Shown here piece by piece: positions 62,028 to 64,000 of a stretch of DNA of 64,000 bases (position 1 is the stretch's first letter; every line of letters starts with the position of its first letter). Position numbers and translations under genes: made by a program. Origin of the DNA: Bacteroidetes bacterium HLUCCA01 (GTDB taxonomy: Bacteria > Bacteroidota > Rhodothermia > Balneolales > HLUCCA01); assembly GCA_001314545.1 (NCBI GenBank), contig LIHN01000001.1, positions 526,180 through 590,179 of the forward strand, in the 5' to 3' direction. Below the pieces are notes generated by a model. That model did no database searches, was not told the origin of the DNA, and saw nothing but the letters and a program-made list of their open reading frames with translations.

Positions 62028-64000
62028 ATGAGTGATAAAAATCCATACAACGACGAATATGAACGGTATCTGAACGATCCGGAATACCGCAAGCAAAAAA
62101 AAGCAGAGCGGGAAGCGAAAAATGCGAATATAAATCGTTCTTCCGGTGCAATCCGAAAACCAAAACCGAATCGCAAACCAGGTAATAGTGAATCGGTTTA
62201 CCGGTTTATGTTTCGCTGGACCGGTATTCTGTTGCTGCTCAGCCTGATTGGCGGTGTTGGTTTTGTCTGGTACCTGCTCCAGGGTCTGCCCTCCATCGAA
62301 GAGCTTGAAAATCCACAAACGGATATAGCATCATTTGTTTTGAGTCGTGATGGTGAAGTACTCGATAAATACTTCACAGAGAACCGGACCTACGTACCCT
62401 ACAACCAGATTTCTCATCACGTCATCGATGCACTCATTGCAGTTGAAGACCACCGTTTTTACGATCACTGGGGCATTGATATGTACCGTACCGCCGCAGT
62501 ACCCATACACCTGCTGCGGGGGAACCTTCAGGGCGGATCCACCATTACACAGCAGCTCGCCCGCAATCTGTACCGGAAGATTGGTCGCCGTGTAACCGTA
62601 GTGCGTAAGCTGCGGGAGATGTTGACCGCCGTACAGATTGAACGGAATTATACCAAGCGTGAAATCCTGGAGATGTATCTGAACACGGTGGAATTCAGCA
62701 ACAGCTCTCACGGGATTGAAGCTGCAGCATTCACACACTATGGAAAATCAGCAGCCGATCTGAATGTAACAGAAGCTGCCACATTGATAGGAAGCCTTAA
62801 CAATCCTACCCTGTTCAATCCCCGAACCCGCAATGAATCTTCAACGCGCAGACGAAATGTGGTTCTCAGTCAGATGGCCCGGCGTGGATTTATCAGTGAA
62901 AATGATTATCTGACTTCCCGGGAAGAACCCATCCTGCTGAACTATAATCCCCCTTTCCGGGCCCGCAGGGAGAGCCGGTATTTCGGGGAGTACATCCGGC
63001 TTCAGATTCAGGACTGGGCCGATGAAAACGGCTACGACTTATTCACAGACGGACTGGTTATTTATACTACCGTAGAATCCAATATGCAACGTATTGCGGA
63101 ACGAGTAGTACGTGACCGCCTGGCCGAACATCAGATTGCTTTTGAGCGGGAGTGGACCTCACCGGGTGGCGATTACATGGATCGGTACTGGGAGCGATTT
63201 CCAACGCACCTTGATCAGTTCCTGGCCGAAACAACGGAATATCAGGCAGCTCTGGCCGAAGGCCGGAATCGTGAAGAAGCCCTGGAGTACCTGAAACAGG
63301 ACGAGGCTTTTGTTGACGAGGTCAAACGCTCGCGTACCCAATTGGAATCCAGCTTTGTTGCGCTGGACCCACGAAATGGTCAGGTTCTGGCCTGGGTTGG
63401 CGGTACCGATTACGGTCGGCGACAGTTCGACCAGGTGTTTATGGCCCGTAAGCAGGTTGGGTCAACATTTAAACCCTTCGTTTATGCTCTGGCCATTGAT
63501 AACGGGTACAAGCCCTACCACCGGTTTTCACGCTACCCCATAAGTTTTATTGACAACCGGAATCAGGTCTGGGACCCGAAAGACGCGACTGTGTCACCCG
63601 GTCCGGAAATGGTATCACTGAGCGAAGGTCTGGCACGGTCTCTGAACAATGTAACGGTACGCTTGCTGCCGGAACTGGCTGGTACGCCGGGAACCAACCG
63701 TCTGGAGGATCTGATGCCGGCCGGTCGGCGAATAGCTGAAATGGCCTATAACCTGGGCGTGCGGACATCGCCCATTCTGACCTACCCGTCTATTGCACTG
63801 GGTACTGCAGAGCTCACACTGCTGGAAATGACCAGCGCCTACAGTACGTTCGCCAATCAGGGTGTTTACATTGAACCCACAGCTGTAACCCGCATCGAAG
63901 ATAAAGCCGGGAATGTGTTGGTAGATTTCTTCCCTCAACAACGCGAAGAGGTAATCAGTCCTGAAACAGCCTATATCATGATCGACATGATGCGCGGTGT
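62028..64000 (+). CDS. Class A penicillin-binding protein 1A, cut by window edge
   Basis: Builds and cross-links peptidoglycan strands. The window holds 657 codons. A charged, lysine-rich cytosolic tail (about 1-60) and one membrane helix (about 64-84) come first. The GT51 transglycosylase follows with catalytic E140 in AVEDHRFYDHWG and GGSTITQQLARNLY. The transpeptidase domain has the nucleophile S479-x-x-K482 (VGSTFKPF) and S538-L-N540 as SxN. The KTG motif lies beyond the end. The ATG at 62028 was read by hand, 16 bp after the LpxH-like gene. Confidence 0.94.
   Translation, partial: MSDKNPYNDEYERYLNDPEYRKQKKAEREAKNANINRSSGAIRKPKPNRKPGNSESVYRFMFRWTGILLLLSLIGGVGFVWYLLQGLPSIEELENPQTDIASFVLSRDGEVLDKYFTENRTYVPYNQISHHVIDALIAVEDHRFYDHWGIDMYRTAAVPIHLLRGNLQGGSTITQQLARNLYRKIGRRVTVVRKLREMLTAVQIERNYTKREILEMYLNTVEFSNSSHGIEAAAFTHYGKSAADLNVTEAATLIGSLNNPTLFNPRTRNESSTRRRNVVLSQMARRGFISENDYLTSREEPILLNYNPPFRARRESRYFGEYIRLQIQDWADENGYDLFTDGLVIYTTVESNMQRIAERVVRDRLAEHQIAFEREWTSPGGDYMDRYWERFPTHLDQFLAETTEYQAALAEGRNREEALEYLKQDEAFVDEVKRSRTQLESSFVALDPRNGQVLAWVGGTDYGRRQFDQVFMARKQVGSTFKPFVYALAIDNGYKPYHRFSRYPISFIDNRNQVWDPKDATVSPGPEMVSLSEGLARSLNNVTVRLLPELAGTPGTNRLEDLMPAGRRIAEMAYNLGVRTSPILTYPSIALGTAELTLLEMTSAYSTFANQGVYIEPTAVTRIEDKAGNVLVDFFPQQREEVISPETAYIMIDMMRG

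Noticed and set aside
1-64000. tRNA, rRNA, CRISPR array, prophage or insertion sequence
   Set aside because: No T-loop-like pattern in a plausible cloverleaf, no regularly spaced repeats, and no transposase or integrase motifs were seen in any gene.

Overview
The window looks like chromosomal core genome from a menaquinone-using, Gram-negative bacterium of the Bacteroidota/Rhodothermota/Balneolota group. A Balneolota-type organism is my best guess, but I cannot prove it. The evidence is a 2,500-residue SprA (type IX secretion translocon), a short histone H1-like protein, a DUF4290-like protein, the menFDHB operon, LptF/LptG and LpxH-like proteins, generally weak or absent Shine-Dalgarno sites, and fairly GC-rich coding DNA. 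I see no tRNA, rRNA, CRISPR array, prophage, transposase or insertion sequence. No gene-free stretch exceeds 300 bases; the longest is about 290 bp (15461-15750).

Layout. 1-2017: start of prfA (minus strand, cut by the window edge), then purK-purE (plus). 2155-5465: minus-strand glyoxalase-fold gene and the hrcA-grpE-dnaJ heat-shock operon. 5586-7945: rsmI-lnt (plus). 7958-15460: sprA (minus). 15751-18281: lptF-lptG (plus). 18442-20159: cystathionine beta-synthase plus DUF3467 (minus). 20369-25665: DUF4290-like gene and menF-menD-menH-menB (plus). 25825-30167: minus-strand lipoprotein, tspO, ltaE, 3-hydroxyacyl-CoA dehydrogenase and lysA. 30227-38003: five tightly packed plus-strand genes (penicillin acylase, GlcNAc-type kinase, GH3-beta-lactamase fusion, tandem cytidine deaminase, amino-acid-kinase-like protein). 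38177-38553: histone-like gene, a bidirectional terminator and a tandem duplication. 38501-39580: M42 peptidase (minus). 39685-43525: HD phosphohydrolase, FecR-like protein and TPR/beta-barrel protein (plus). 43154-47770: two-component proteins (minus). 47839-60031: a long minus-strand biosynthetic block, read as pfkA-pgi-deoxynucleoside kinase-DUF177-rpmF-plsX-fabH-fabD-fabG-acpP-fabF-rnc-ilvE-thyA-folA. 60179-64000: polyprenyl diphosphate synthase, LpxH-like phosphatase and a class A penicillin-binding protein cut by the window edge (plus).

How the genes work together. Envelope functions dominate: Lnt (lipoproteins), LptF/G and the LpxH-like enzyme (lipopolysaccharide), SprA (secretion), the penicillin-binding protein, and a cell-wall-recycling-like operon at 30-38 kb. 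Fatty-acid initiation and elongation genes form the classic rpmF-plsX-fab cluster. Menaquinone head-group genes (menFDHB) and a long-chain prenyl synthase supply both halves of the quinone, although menA, menC and menE are not here.

The most unusual things I found: (i) a junction near 43.37 kb where a beta-barrel gene and a convergent response-regulator gene are both cut at the same point; (ii) an 80-bp-scale tandem duplication carrying a terminator and the 3' end of the peptidase gene; (iii) a two-domain cytidine deaminase with the dead domain first, followed by an amino-acid-kinase-like protein lacking its glycine motifs; (iv) 7-1-7 palindromes at the hrcA and acpP starts, and nested inverted repeats over the menF start codon. 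None of these is shown to be a new system; they are the places worth checking.
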